64,000 nt of DNA, from positions 649,206 through 713,205 of the forward strand of contig NMRA01000143.1 of NCBI GenBank assembly GCA_002633005.1, given 5' to 3'. The position numbers and the translations under genes were made by a program. Source of the stretch: Phoronis australis. Taxonomy: Eukaryota; Phoronida; Phoronidae. Below the pieces are notes generated by a model that saw only the letters and a list, made by a program, of their open reading frames with translations, was not told where the DNA came from and made no database searches. This document shows, piece after piece, positions 1 to 13,900 of the stretch. The stretch's first letter is position 1. Each line of letters starts with the position of its first letter.

Positions 1-1234
1 TGCAGGATCTTTACTTAATTTAGAAAGTGTATTTATATATGTTGACAATGGATGACCACGATTTTTGGATGGATCTGACTAGTGGTGTGCCCCCTAGTGG
101 CAATTTTAGTTTTTTACGTTTACCAGTCTGTATCTTCAAAGGTCATCAACAGATTTTCATAAAATTTTAAAATATAGGCATCTATTGGTGAAATGACACT
201 ATCACCCTGTTTTTGGATGGAATCGAGGTATTTTGCGCCACCTGGTGGCCATTTTTTGCTGTTTTCAAATCTTGTTTTTGGCATCCACCCCTCGATCAAC
301 CAAATCATTCTAGGGATGGTTTTGAAAATTGGCGTATATGTCTTCAGTGAGAAGAGGACGTTTGATGATGGCATCTGACTACTGTGGCGCCTCCTAGTGG
401 TAATTTTGTTTTGTTTTGCGCCCAAAGCTCTTTCTCCAAAACCTACTGCAGGATCTTTATTAAATTTAGTAAGTGAATGAAGATAACAGACGATGACTTT
501 CAGGCAGATGGAACAAACGCTGTGCCCACAAGTAGCCATTTCATTTACCTGTAGTTCTGTTTTCCTTTTTTTTCTTTGAAGTTCCTTGACTGATTTTTAT
601 GAAATATGGCATGTTCCCATTTTTGGATGGATTGTACCTTTTTGCACCATCTAGTGGCCATTTTTATGGTAAAAATAAATAACCCCAAAAGCACGCCATT
701 TGCGATGCATTCTTGGGTGCATTTCAATGCTCCGCGTTGCTCTTGTAAAGTTATTAGCCGGTTTTCCATTGATTGAATTACTGCAATAACCTGCTGTGTA
801 TATCATGGGCATTTTAGCTCTAGTCATGAGACTGTCTGAGTATACACGCACTCATAATCATTGGAAATAGTCATATTAATCCGAAATTCAGTGGTGCATT
901 CATCTTCCATTATTTTAAAACTAGATATTGAAGATATTGACTGCAACATATGCAAACTGCTACTTGTACTACGTTCTAAGTAATCCAAGGTTTGATTTAA
1001 CCTCAAACACCACTTAAACAATGCCAGTTTCATCATAGTTTTCAATAATGGTGTCATGTTATGCTTATTGTGATCCGCAGAATCTAATCCAGTGTGAGAC
1101 TAGTACCTGGTGTGATCTGAATAAAGGATCATGCTCAATGCCTTGATTGTCATTTAAGTTTTATTTAAGTTTTCAGGTTTTGAAGTTTGAGTGAGCTAGC
1201 AAGAGAAACTAGACGTTAATATCTCTGATTGTAG
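1..1234. other. Intron of gene 1 (5' flank of first visible exon)
   Basis: No vWA-like coding exon could be found here, so the upstream half of vWA domain 1 must lie outside the window. The first 700 bases carry degenerate repeats of about 150 bp, described separately. The short open frames on both strands have no recognisable domain and low coding character. Confidence 0.6.
60..665. repeat. Degenerate ~150-bp repeats with CTCF-like cores
   Basis: Four units share a 'tttttggatgga'-like start and a 'ctagtggc' core followed by 'attttt'. The cores lie at about 87-100, 235-248, 387-400 and 644-657. Another shared string, 'tgcaggatcttta', occurs at about 2 and 446. On the minus strand the cores at 87-100 and 235-248 read CCACTAGGGGGCAC and CCACCAGGTGGCGC. 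The other two differ from the animal CTCF consensus at one position each. Confidence 0.6.
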
Positions 1235-1941
1235 GCAATAGATGGCGTCGCCTTCACAGGAGGCATCACTGAGACAGCCAAAGGAATCAAGTACCTTACA
1301 GATACCAGCTTTACCCCTCGCGAGGGTGACCGACCGGGCGTACCTGATATTGCTATTATTGTCACCGACGGCAAGTCCAACAGGAAGTCGGCGACCAAAG
1401 CAGAAGCTAAGAGGCTTCAAGACAAGGGAGTGAAAGTGTTTGCTATTGGCATTGGGAAAGGTTTGTAACTTGCTTATTGTCAGTGTATATTCTGGGAACT
1501 GGAAATGTGTGAATGTAGCTATTTGTCCAAGCACAAGCAAAACACTGGCAAAAATATCATTGAATATATGCACACATTTTTATTAATTGATAAACATCGA
1601 TGGTAGAAATTTTGTCCTTAAAGTTATGTGAAGCCAGAACATTCAAGACGGTTGTGAGATTCATAAATAATGTCTGTCTCTAGAGACATGTTTGCCAACA
1701 AAAGATTATGCTACAACCCGAGTCTGTTCTTTTACTGTTGATTAACTCTGAGCAAATGTATTGTGTGGCATTACATGGGAGCTTAGTGAGACAGCAACAT
1801 AACCTGCTGTAACTTCAGGTATCTCTATGGATGAGCTGAATGCCATTGGCAGTGACCCAGACAATGCGTTTGTCTATTCTGTGGACACATTTGACGCCCT
1901 TAAAGGATTCAAAGACATGTTCTCGACACAAGCTTGCAAAG
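1235..1941 (+). CDS. vWA domain 1, C-terminal part (exons 1-2)
   Basis: Exon 1 is 1235-1460 (phase 0 to 1) and exon 2 is 1819-1941 (phase 1 to 1). Exon 1 reads AIDGVAFTGGITETAKGIKY, then VPDIAIIVTDGKSN and ends VFAIGIGK. These are the MIDAS Thr region, the TDG aspartate strand and the following beta strand of a matrilin/collagen-VI-type vWA domain. Exon 2 carries the last helix (DPDNAFVYSVDTFDAL) and ends in TQACK. The DxSxS loop would be in an upstream exon not present here. Unlike vWA 2, no intron separates the GGIT and TDG segments. Confidence 0.9.
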
Positions 1942-4900
1942 GTAGGTTAAGAGGTGCTAGTGCGATTATCTCACCTGAGCGAATGGAGTTACCAACATGT
2001 TACTAGTTTGTCTTGTTCAGGATGACATGTCAGTTCTTGTTCAGGATGACATGTCAGTTCTTGTTCAGGATGACATGTCAGTTTGTCTTGTTCAGGATGA
2101 CATGTCAGTTTGTCTTGTTCAGGATGACATGTAAGTTTGTCTTGTTCAGGATGACATGTCAGTTCTTGTCCTTTATGTTTACTGCAACTCCCGCAATTAT
2201 TCAGTGGGAAAATGTAGAAATCATATACCGCGACTGTGTAAGGGTGTAGATGTAAGATGGCCAAGAATGAGAGTTGTGAGAGGCATGCTAATCTAAGACT
2301 TGTAGATGAGAGAATTCAAAGATTCAACATCAATCGAATGATGGACAATAGTCACTTACATGGGTTCCATATTTTTTGAAGGACAATAGCCAGAGGGGTT
2401 CCAGATTGTATGAAGGGCAATGTTCATTGACATGCCCTATTGTCATCTCCAGTTTGTCATCAGGGAACAATTTGAGACCATCTTCAAAATGTTCAATGGT
2501 CTAAATCACAGGTGCATGTTGAATTTTTTTCGGTAATAGAAATCTGGATTATAAGTGCTTTAACTGACTCGGAGGTTTTTGCTAGTTTCCTGAGTGTACA
2601 ATAACTCAGTTTGTGAATATTTTTTTATGTTATGTACCATTCCCCTGGACTGTTAAAACCAAGAAATTTCCAACATCACGATCTGATCTAGTATCACGTT
2701 TGCTTAGACTTGGCAAACAAGCTTATTGTGTTGGTTCTCACTGCTGTGGTAGTGAGCGGGTCAGAGCTTACAGTCACACAAAGGAATCAACAGGTGAAAG
2801 TTAAGTCTAATGTTTCTGAAAGTCAACGATTTTTCTCCATTCGAAGTTTTTTGGCCATAATATTTCATACAAAACAAATCTTCTTCACAACATTTGTTGA
2901 ATGTCGTTTGGATTTTTAAATATCGGTTAGTGCCAAGCGCACTGTTCACAACATAATTAATTGCTGGATTACGTGACGAGCTGGACTACATAAACACTAG
3001 TTTGTCACTGTGTCAAACTGATAACGACAAGACTGAAACCGGACTAGCCAATCAGTGAAATCGGAATACTCATCCCACAGCGGGGGTGCATAATGAACAA
3101 GTAACAACGATGCTTTGCTGGGAAATTTGGAGGACATTTTAAAAGTCCTCTAGGCATCTGAGTGTTGCCTGCTCAACAAACGATTTATGAATTGTACTTT
3201 ATTCTCATGCCTCATTTGAGGTCTTGTAAATTGTTCACGACTTGTGGATCTCCTCTGTTTCAGTTGTCCCTAACAAGATCACCAATACCGCCACTACGCC
3301 TGCTCCTATCAAAGGTGAGATCGAAGTATTCAATATTGATCACGCACATTGTGGTAAAATGTCACCCATGTCGGTAAAAAATAATTACCAAAATTGCCCT
3401 TTTTTCATTTTTAGGGGCTTAATTCTAATGTTGTTTATATGAATGCCCACAATCTTTTCAAATAATTGTTTGGTGTTAGCTTTGGTACACAACTTGCACA
3501 ATGCAAAAGAATTATTCCGGACTACATAATATAATGTTTTATGGAGAACAAGAGAACAAACTTGGCTGTCGTATTAGTAGCATTTACATGTGAAAATTTT
3601 TACGCTTCTTTACGCTACATTTAAATAATAATCAGCTACCATTTTCATTATGATTTTCTCCGCTCTTTTTCTGGTATTTCACAATGCGCCCTCTGTTAGC
3701 AAGTAAGGGGAATTCCTTGCTCTTGTCATACCATAGCTCTGACTGGAACAATTGCCCAACACCAACTGCAAGTAAACCTAGCAGTGCCAGCAATTGGGGG
3801 CACCCCTATGCATCCACAACATCACTGCTGCAAGAATTGGAAAGGGTTGAAGTTTACCATGACGGCGACATCCCGTTGCTCCCAATTTGTTTGATTCTAT
3901 AGCCCAACAACAAGTTGGGAAGTTTACCCCCCCCGTAGCCAATATCTTACACGACTGATTAACTCCATTCTGGCATTTATGGTTGGAGGGCCTGCGCTCT
4001 TTTGTTCGATAATTGCTCTAATCTCCGATCAGATGGTATCTAGACTGACAGGGCTGGACTGATAAAAATGAAAGTCAAGTTATAACATATTTTAGCTTGA
4101 ACCAATAGCATTTCTGAATTCCTCGTCAAATGCTGAGCATGTTCCGTTTTTGAATCAACAAATTCGCCCAACTACAACAGAAGTTAAGACAATCTATTCT
4201 GTCTAAACGGACGCACTGGGTTTGACTGTGTTCATACGCGTTCGGTAATAACGTGCAACCACCATACGTTTCCTTTGAAGCCTGGGAGATAATTAGCCTG
4301 ATTGTTATCATACGGGACAAAAGACTGAGCTGGGCAGTTAACAAAAGAGCCAGATGTTATCGCACGTTCAGCACCCCTCACGTCTGGAAAAGTTACTGAA
4401 TGACAAAACGCTGTAATGCAACATAACAAATGCTATGGCTCATAAAAACCTTGTTCATATTACTACCCGTCCAGAACAGGCGAACGGTTACATAGTAATG
4501 ATGTTAAAAAAAGATCTCCAGGCTATCTTTTTTGGTCCCTCAGAGAATGCCTTGTATTCTGGTGCCGCCCCTCCCCCCAAAGACTGGCTAAAACCTTGCA
4601 ATCTCCCTCTGGCCAGATTTCCAGAATAATTAGATGAAAGCACTTCACATTTTGTGCTGCAAGGCAAATGGCGTGAAACAATGTCGTGAAGTGGGCATGC
4701 GTTATTGGTGAGCCACGTCGGGTATCTGCAGAAGGTCCAAGTGTTTTATGATTGTAGCTGTCAGATTTTGCTCAGCAAAATCCACTATTTTTAGCAGGTA
4801 ACAAAATGACGGTTAAACTTGGGATTTTGCGTTGTATGTTAAAATGACGGTTAACATACCGCTCACAAAGTGGATTAAAACATGAATAAACAGACCTATT

Positions 4901-7900
4901 TTGCTCTAATTTATTATTAAAGATTTTATCGCAGTTTTCTTTGCATGATGAGAATAGTCTTTTTTCAATATTGACAAAATTAACGATGGAAATAGACGAC
5001 CTCCCGTAGGAGGCAATAGAGTAGTTAGACACCGAGAAAAATACCCTCGTCAATTGAACAGTGTAATTGTNAGCATGTTCGGTTTTTGAATCAACAAATT
5101 CGCCCAACTACAACAGAAGTTAAGACAATCTATTCTGTCTAAACGGACGCACTGGGTTTGACTGTGTTCATACGCGTTCGGTAATAGCGTGCAACCACCA
5201 TACGTTTCCTTTGAAGCCTGGGAGATAATTAGCCTGATTGTTATCATACGGGACAAAAGACTGAGCTGGGCAGTTAACAAAAGAGCCAGATGTTATCGCA
5301 CGTGCAGCACCCCTCACGTCTGGAAAAGTTACTGAATGACAAAACGCTGCAATGCAACATAACAAATGCTATGGCTCATAAAAACCTTGTTCATATTACT
5401 ACCCGTCCAGAACAGGCGAACGGTTACATAGTAATGATGTTAAAAAAGATCTCCAGGCTATCTTTCTTGGTCCCTCAGAGAATGCCTTGTATTCTGGTGC
5501 CGCCCCTCCCCCCAAAGACTGGCTAAAACCTTGCAATCTCCCTCTGGCCAGATTTCCAGAATAATTAGATGAAAGCACTTCACATTTTGTGCTGCAAGGC
5601 AAATGGCGTGAAACAATGTCGTGAAGTGGGCATGCGTTATTGGTGAGCCACGTCGGGTATCTGCAGAAGGTCCAAGTGTTTTATGATTGTAGCTGTCAGA
5701 TTTTGCTCAGCAAAATCCACTATTTTTAGCAGGTAACAAAATGACGGTTAAACTTGGGATTTTGCGTTGTATGTTAAAATGACGGTTAACATACCGCTCA
5801 CAAAGTGGATTAAAACATGAATAAACAGACCTATTTTGCTCTAATTTATTATTAAAGATTTTATCGCAGTTTTCTTTGCATGATGAGAATAGTCTTTTTT
5901 CAATATTGACAAAATTAACGATGGAAATAGACGACCTCCCGTAGGAGGCAATAGAGTAGTTAGACACCGAGAAAAATACCCTCGTCAATTGAACAGTGTA
6001 ATTGTATTTGAAGGAAATTAATTTTTAAATTAGAGGTCATAATTTTATCCATACTGTATCTACGTGGCTTTAATTTCAGATTGTGACAGACCTGCTGACT
6101 TTGTCTTTGTACTCGACTCATCTGGCAGCGTGGGTAAGGCCAATTTCCAGAAGATGTTGTCATTTGTGAACAAAGTGGTGGATGAACTCAACATTGCAAA
6201 AGATAAAGCGCAGGTATGTTGTCAAGACATTGTGTGGTTGTCATGACAATAATTATTTAATTTCGTGTCCTCTGTTGTTGACATTAAGCTCTGTTATAAA
6301 GTTTGTCAAAATTGTACCAAACGTCGAGAAGGAAACCAGACAAAAAAGGAAATAATACAGCAATTTGTGTTCTGAATTTTCACCTATTTTGCTTGGAAGG
6401 AATTTGGTCAATTCTTCTTGAAAACTACTAATAACTGTAAGTGTGACACACTGCAACGTGAAGGTACAAGAGTACTAAGAGGTAACTGACATGACCACTC
6501 ACACCCCTGTGATTGCAGCATTTCACTTGGTCTCCAATGCATATCACCGATACAAAGCCCTGTGCTGTCACAGTTTACATAATACTGGAGAGCAGAGACA
6601 CCTTGAGTGCTTTGATTGCTGAAGATGTCTCTGTCAACGACTGATTGATCGCATGAATTCTTGCATAACCATCATTGTAGGATTCAAAACATTTCATTTA
6701 TTCAACATCGTAAGGCCATACGGTGTGGCATACGGTCGCACAAGAAGTACATAATTTTTCCTAAAAGAAAATTAAGAAACAAATGTCAGCGAAATAAACA
6801 AATAAATAATCAAGAAAACAAATCAACAAGTATCACACTGAATAATAGCACCAAAACTAATAGACGAAACAACTGGTTTCTAACTCAAAATGAACTAGAG
6901 GTCAAACCAATGTCAAATGACCGCGTGGTCAAGTTCAGTGGAGCGAAACGCCAATGTGCAAGCACACAAAGCCTCGAAAAGGAATGAAAAATAACTCTAA
7001 TATACTGAGCAACTATGAAGCAAAGGACAAGCTATAACATCGAATGGAATGACGTTGAAAATAACAACTTACAAGGAGCAAGAAAAAAACACGACTTTCA
7101 TAAATTCAGCAAAAACAGGAAGTGACAGGCAGCGTGACAAGCGGCGAACCTGAAAACTATACAAGGCACTGACTTGCCGCGCCATCTATTGATGACTCTG
7201 AACTCAAAACGCATTTGACATCCTACAATCATCTTGTCTATTTTTACATCTTACATATTGCAGGTGGGTGTGATGCGCTACAGTGACCGAGCATACCTGG
7301 ACTTCCACTTGAACAAGTACGACAACACACCGGCGGTCAAGACTGCGGTCAGTAATGTCCAGTACAAGAGGGGTGGCACTAACACAGCGCAGGCGATTAA
7401 GTACATGCGAGAGCAGATGTTCAACCCAGGAAATGGTGCACGAAAGGGCGTGCCACATATTGGTAAGGCTTATTGGCTGTCTAGGTCTTGTTTATTTATT
7501 TTATTTTTTATTTATTAATGTTAAATATAAATAATTAAAACAGACAATAATTAATAAAAGTAAGACATCATATAAATATTACACGCATGTACACAGGGTC
7601 ACATGCACTCTTGTACACACACTACATAAATACATACATACATACACTTACATACATACATGTATACACTCATACATACATACATGTATACACTCATACA
7701 TACATACATGTATACACTCATACATACATACATGTATACACTCATACATACATACATGTATACACTCATACATACATACTTAATTACAAACATACACATG
7801 AACACATCAACTATATACACATGAATAAAAATAGTTTGTTATGTCTCTCAGTTTTTTGCGACATAGCTGCACAACTGAAGAAAGGAGGCTGTTACGACAC

Positions 7901-10900
7901 CACGAGTGACTTTGTATCACACTTTCAAACAAAGAGCTTAGTAGACTGTGTTTTCAACAAAAAAGTGTGGAATCATGGTAAAATCTCGCCAATATTTGAT
8001 AAATAAAATATTAATCAAAATTGCCTTTTTCATTTTTTCATTTTTCAAGGTCGTCCAAAGTTGTCATTAGTATTCCCTATATCTCAAAACATTTCCTAAT
8101 TTTTACTGTACTCGTCTGTTGAACTTATACATGGTTAATCAGTTATTTGGTTTTCTTTGTCTTTATGAAAATTGTAAAATATATTATTTCATTTGTCGCA
8201 AGCTGTTGAGATTTTACCGTTTATGGCTACTAGTCTTGTTAGATGCCGTTTAATAATTTAATTGACTTTTCAAATTTTTATGATTTTGGGTTTTTTAGGA
8301 ATTGTGATAACAGACGGTGAATCAATAAGCAGTAGTAAAACCATCGCTGAGGCAAACAACGCCAGAAAGCAGGGAATCACCATGTATGCCATTGGTGTTG
8401 GCAAAGGTAAACTATGTCTGCCCTATTTCAACATGGCTGCTGTCTGTATAATTTATTCAGAAGGCAATGGAACAGTTACTGTGTAAACTTAGATTTAGAT
8501 TAAGTGTGTGTGTGTGTGTGTGTGCAGAGTTTCTTGGCTTGCCTTAGGACATTACAAGTCGCCATCATGGTTGTTTACCATAGAATGAGAAAATTTTCTA
8601 ACTCGAACGTTTTCCAGTTCTAAATTTCCATCTGAATCCAGTTGCAGGAACACTTAACTTTCATAATGGCCTCACACCATCATGATTTGTGTGTACTCAG
8701 TGCTGTATAATGAGTGCAGACCATGGCCTGGTTCCAGTAGAACTGATTTCGCTAAGACGAATGTTAAATTTCAGTTAGTTTTAATGTAAAACTTAAATTC
8801 GTCTCAAGTCCGTTTCAAGAAATAGATCTTAAGCTTGACTTAAGTTTCTGACTTAGGTTTTGCCTTAATTTTAACTAGTAAGTTACCGGATGTGGAAGTT
8901 TCAAAGTTTGGAGGTTTAGGCAAATCTTAGACTTAAGTCAAAAAGTAACTTTTAAAAGTCAGTTTCTTGGAGCGGGCCTCATGTTACAAACTAGCACAGA
9001 TGACAACATGTAAGACTTTGTTCAACCAACACTGAATGCAGAGATACCTGTCAACTTCGTGTAGTAATATTTTGTTGCATTTTTCTCATACAGGTGTAAA
9101 GTCTGCTGAACTGAAGGGCATCGGCAATGACCCTGACAGTGACTATGTCTTCCCTGTTGACAACTTTGACGTTCTCGACACTATCAAGAAACAACTGGCT
9201 CTTAAAGCCTGCGCTCGTAAGTTTCCTTTCAGCTTTACAGTTACTCCATCTAGCAATCAATCACAGAACTATGTGTAGTTCATCAGCTCATCAAGCCAGT
9301 TTAGTCTCAAGCAATGACAAACTGCCACTTTCTAAATCCAGTTATCTTCGTAAGAAACAAGGTCTCACTATTACTGTTACCACGAATGAAATTTATCTTT
9401 TTTGTGTCAGAATGGAGGTTCATTAGCAGGTTTTACTTAATGAAAAGTTATCCCAATGCTGGCCACCAGGGGAGCACTTGTTTTAAGCTGCCTGTTATTT
9501 TTTCCATGTTGTAATCATGGAACATTGGATATTTTTAGTGCAGAACATGCTTTAAATTATATGTTGTGGCCTTTATTGCTTTGATTTTTGAATTTGCAGG
9601 AGACCACTAGACTTAGTTATTCTTACAAGAGGACATTTTGAAAGAATCAGTTTGAATAAAACTTTTGGTAGACTTGTAAAATAAATTCCATAATTATGTT
9701 TATTTGGTGGAAGTTCATTATGCTTTTCTTGTTCTGTCACAACACGTACTTATAATATTAATTGTAATTATATTACAGCTAAACCGACACAACCTCCTAC
9801 CACTCGTAAGTAGAAGATTACACATTCTTTATAATTCAATTCAGCCATTCAACACACACTGTTGAAGACACTAAATAATTATGTGTTTGGAAACTTTGCT
9901 TACAAATCTTTAAGCATCAATCAACTGAAGCTAAATTTATGTATTACCCCTGCTGAATTTTTGTTATTTTGCAACCTCGTAAAAACTGGGAGAGAAAGAA
10001 ATTAAGAAGAAAATAACATTAACTGTAACATTTGACTCTTATTCAATGCATTTACTTGTCTGCATGCGGAATTTATTTCATTTTGAGGTCCATATAACCC
10101 ATGTACTGAGTGGGCAATTGGAAGATGTTTTGATTTCTCTTATGGAACTTGCAAAATTATCCTTAATGTTGTCTAATTTCAACTGCTCAAGGACCTTTTC
10201 ATCGCATAGCCAATCAAAACTACAACCGCGGTATCCTGCATTTTGCTGTCATGCAATTCATGTGGTTCATGAACTGAACGTTAGTATTGAAATGTGAATG
10301 CTGTCTACGCAAGGATTTGCATTCAGTTACAATGATATCATTTGTTTCGATTCTGTAAAAAAACAGCAGTGCATTCACAATCACATTCTCACCACTGTCT
10401 TTGCTGTAATCAGGCATACATGACGTGGAACTCACATTATATGCCATATTAAGGATAAGAGTCACTGCAAAGGAAGATGTATTTATGACTTGTATAAATT
10501 GGGAAACTGAGTAACGCCAAACATGACGTGAAATTTTATCATGGTTAGCATATAGTTCTTCACTTATTAAGCATACAATATGGCCAACAACTTGAATAAC
10601 AGCAAACAGTCTTTAAAAATGTGATTTTGGTAAAATTATTTTGGGTGAGTTATGTGAATACTTTCTGTACTCCGTAACTTTGTGTTAAGAGCATTGTGGT
10701 CATGGTTTGATGGATTTTGTTGTTCCAGTTGATCCCAACAGGTGTCGGGACCGCATTCCCAACTGCGACCATTACAGCAGAGACACTTGCACAAACTTTG
10801 TGAGCTGGGCGAATAAGAACTGTAAAATGTTCTGCGGCTTGTGTCCCCCAACAATAGCACCACCTGAAGGTAAGATATCAAACTGATTTTGATACTACTG

Positions 10901-13900
10901 TTTGAGAATACAGCATCCGGTCAGGTCACAAGTAAAGACTGAGTAAAGAGGTTGAGCTGTTTTTAAATGTGTTATTAAATAAGGCCATTTCATGGAATGT
11001 TTTGTCACATACATTATTGGAAAGCTTGCTGGTGAGCAGCTTCTTAGAAGATCATTGATGTTGCAGTGCATCCACGAGTGATCTTTGTTGTTCGTTAATA
11101 GTCGATAGTTTTGGTTAACTTATTTTATATTTTTCATTTTCAATGTTGTGAAAACATGTTCTTGGAAACTGCATAGCAAAGTTTGTGCATCAGACAAGAA
11201 AATTGTATTTTGAACAGTCTGCTACTAATATATTTCTTTTACCTTTTTTAGTTAAAGTTAGTTCTCGAACACTTCAAGACACTTGTGTGGACTAAGTAAC
11301 TTATTTTTCATTCTGGTCGCTATTTTACGTAATAGCCAGTATAAATTTCTGATACAGTTGTAATCATGTGACCTCTGTCCATCCCGCAGTGATCACCATA
11401 ACACCACCGGCAGTGTGCGTGGACAAGGTCGACAACTGTGCGAGCTATGGTAGCGACTTCTGTACTGACTACAAAGACTTTGCTGCTGACAAGTGCCCGC
11501 GGTTCTGCGGTTTCTGCTCGGGAGTGAACACTATCACGGGCGGTTACTGTAAGTTGGATCTTGTGATGGAATCACTGAACTGATGCTCTGTATTAAAAGA
11601 ATGTTATGTATTCTTTGTAGTGTAGTGCACATTGATCGTTGATACCAATTACATGAATTATAACCTGAATTCGACTTTTGTGTCACATCAGGTCAGACAC
11701 AACAATTAACAAATCAAATATAAATTTATTTAATATAACTACAGCTGATTTCAATAGTGTAATTCATAATGCACTTACGACTGTCTGTTTGATAATACAG
11801 GTTGTGTGGAGGATTTATCTGTCATTAACATAATAACGACTTTTACATGTTGTACACTTTTCACTTATTCTTAGTTCTTATCTACTGTGAACGTCGAGTC
11901 AGCAACAAAAAATATCAGTTGGCATAATACCAGAGGAGTTCCAAGCTCTGCTATGATGCGTGATTTTCTTGACTTTTGTAGTTAATAAGTGCTATTACAA
12001 GGGTTCACAGTACAACACCGGCGACACCTGGAAGGATGGATGTGACTATGAATGCACGTGCGATGATGCTAGACAGGGTCTCTACACCTGCAACAACATG
12101 TGAGTAGATTATTTATGGCGTGAGCCATTCTATTGGTGGTTATGTGTTACTCATGAGCAAACTCATGGTCGTAAAGTAGATTCATGCAACTTCATCTGCC
12201 AGATCTATGAAAACAATGAAGTCTAGCTGGCTTGCTCGTTTGGCTCACTGTTAGAGTCACGCACATGCTCAATGCTTTGCTAGTATCGTGCTATGTACCT
12301 TCTGTAGTACACTGTCACACTTTAAGTGATTTAATGCTCCGCATCTTCTGTAGTACACTGTTACAGACGTATAAGTGATTTAATGCTCCGCACCTTCTGT
12401 AGTACACTGTTACAGATGTATAAGTGATTTAATGCTCCGCACCTTCTGTAGTACACTGTTGCAGTATAAGTGATTTAGTGCTACGCACCTTCTGTAGTAC
12501 ACTGTTACACTGTAAGGGATTTAGTGCTCTGCACCTTCTGTAGTACACTGTTACACTGTAAGTGATTTAGTGCTCTGCACCTTTTGTAGTACACTGTTAC
12601 ACTATAAGTGCTCATGCACACCTTCTGCAGTGTACTTTTTGTTAATACACTAAGGTTAGATTCTGTTGATTTGTGACTTCTAGTATTTTGACGGGCTTGA
12701 CTTAATAATCATTTGTTGATGTTGCACACTAACTTTGTTGTTTTATGGCAGGTGCCCCGTGTACTACAACTTACCCAAACAGTGCGTTTTGACAAAGGTA
12801 CCTGGCGAGTGCTGCAAGAAGCCTGTATGTGACTTTGGCCCATCCGTTGTCACGACAACTGGTCACGGCAAGGGGAAACAGAATGGACTGGGTAAGAGAT
12901 CCAGAGCCTGTGGATAAAGCTGCAATATCGTAAATATAATTAAAGTAAATTGGTGCTAAACTGCTTTAGGTCTCGGAGCTCGCAAGTTATTAAATGTAAT
13001 GTTGTGTACTGTTAAACTGGCATAAGTCAGACACACAAAAGCTTCATTTTGGCTTAATTCGAACAAAACTTCCGTAGTACGTTTTGTTCTAGTTGATGCA
13101 CTTGGGGGTTTCCGATAAGTCTGATTTTGCCTTCCTCTGATAAAACCTCACAATCTCGTTAGATCCGTTTTCATGCAACTTTTATTGAGATGCTCTAAAT
13201 AATGAATTTTCATCAAGTGCTTTTAGGTTTGTGGCGGTTGACCACAGTTATATTGATTGTGTGGTAGGACGGCCATCTGAGCTCCAGTTGTTTGTTAAAT
13301 GTCTAACACTCTTTTACGTCAGTCTATAGATTATACACAACAGATTCGCAACTCCGACATTTTCTTGCGAAATATCCTAGAGAAGGCGCCACCCTCCTAA
13401 ATTACCAATTCCAGTTTCTGATTAGTGCATTGTGATGGGAAATTCTCGCATCTGTTTTACAGTCTAGTACAAGGACATTGAAACGTTGTTCAAAATCTTC
13501 CTATAGTAGAACTGTTGGTATCATGAGTACATTAGGCAATGCTACTGGTCATTTAATTGCAAAATTCAAACTTCAGTGTTGTGGAAACTTAGTCCTTTAC
13601 ATTTTGCCTGTGCAGCTGAACACCCTGGCTCTCTATTGGAAAATGTAATGAAATGCAATGTGTATTTGGGTTGGTAGAGTTTGAAAGATGATGTAAACAT
13701 CAGTTGCTTGTCTGAATATGTCACCTTGTTTTCCATGAAAATGTCACACCGACTGCAGCCTAGCTTGCATTGTGTCAGGGGAGACAATTACATATAGAGG
13801 GGGCACATCCTAATATGCGGTATGCCAGAAGATTTTCTGCAAATCATTCCTTACCCTGGTTAAATCACAATAGTCATATTGCTATGATTACCTTTTGAGC

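Noticed and set aside
2013..2249. Repetitive open frames on both strands (RMTCQF-type and TCHPEQ-type)
   Set aside because: They exist only because of the 24/28-bp minisatellite in intron 2; there are no splice signals or known domains.
7587..8006. 139-codon open frame with THTYIHVY-type repeats
   Set aside because: It is a reading of the ATAC/ACAT minisatellite in intron 5, open on both strands and with no conserved domain.
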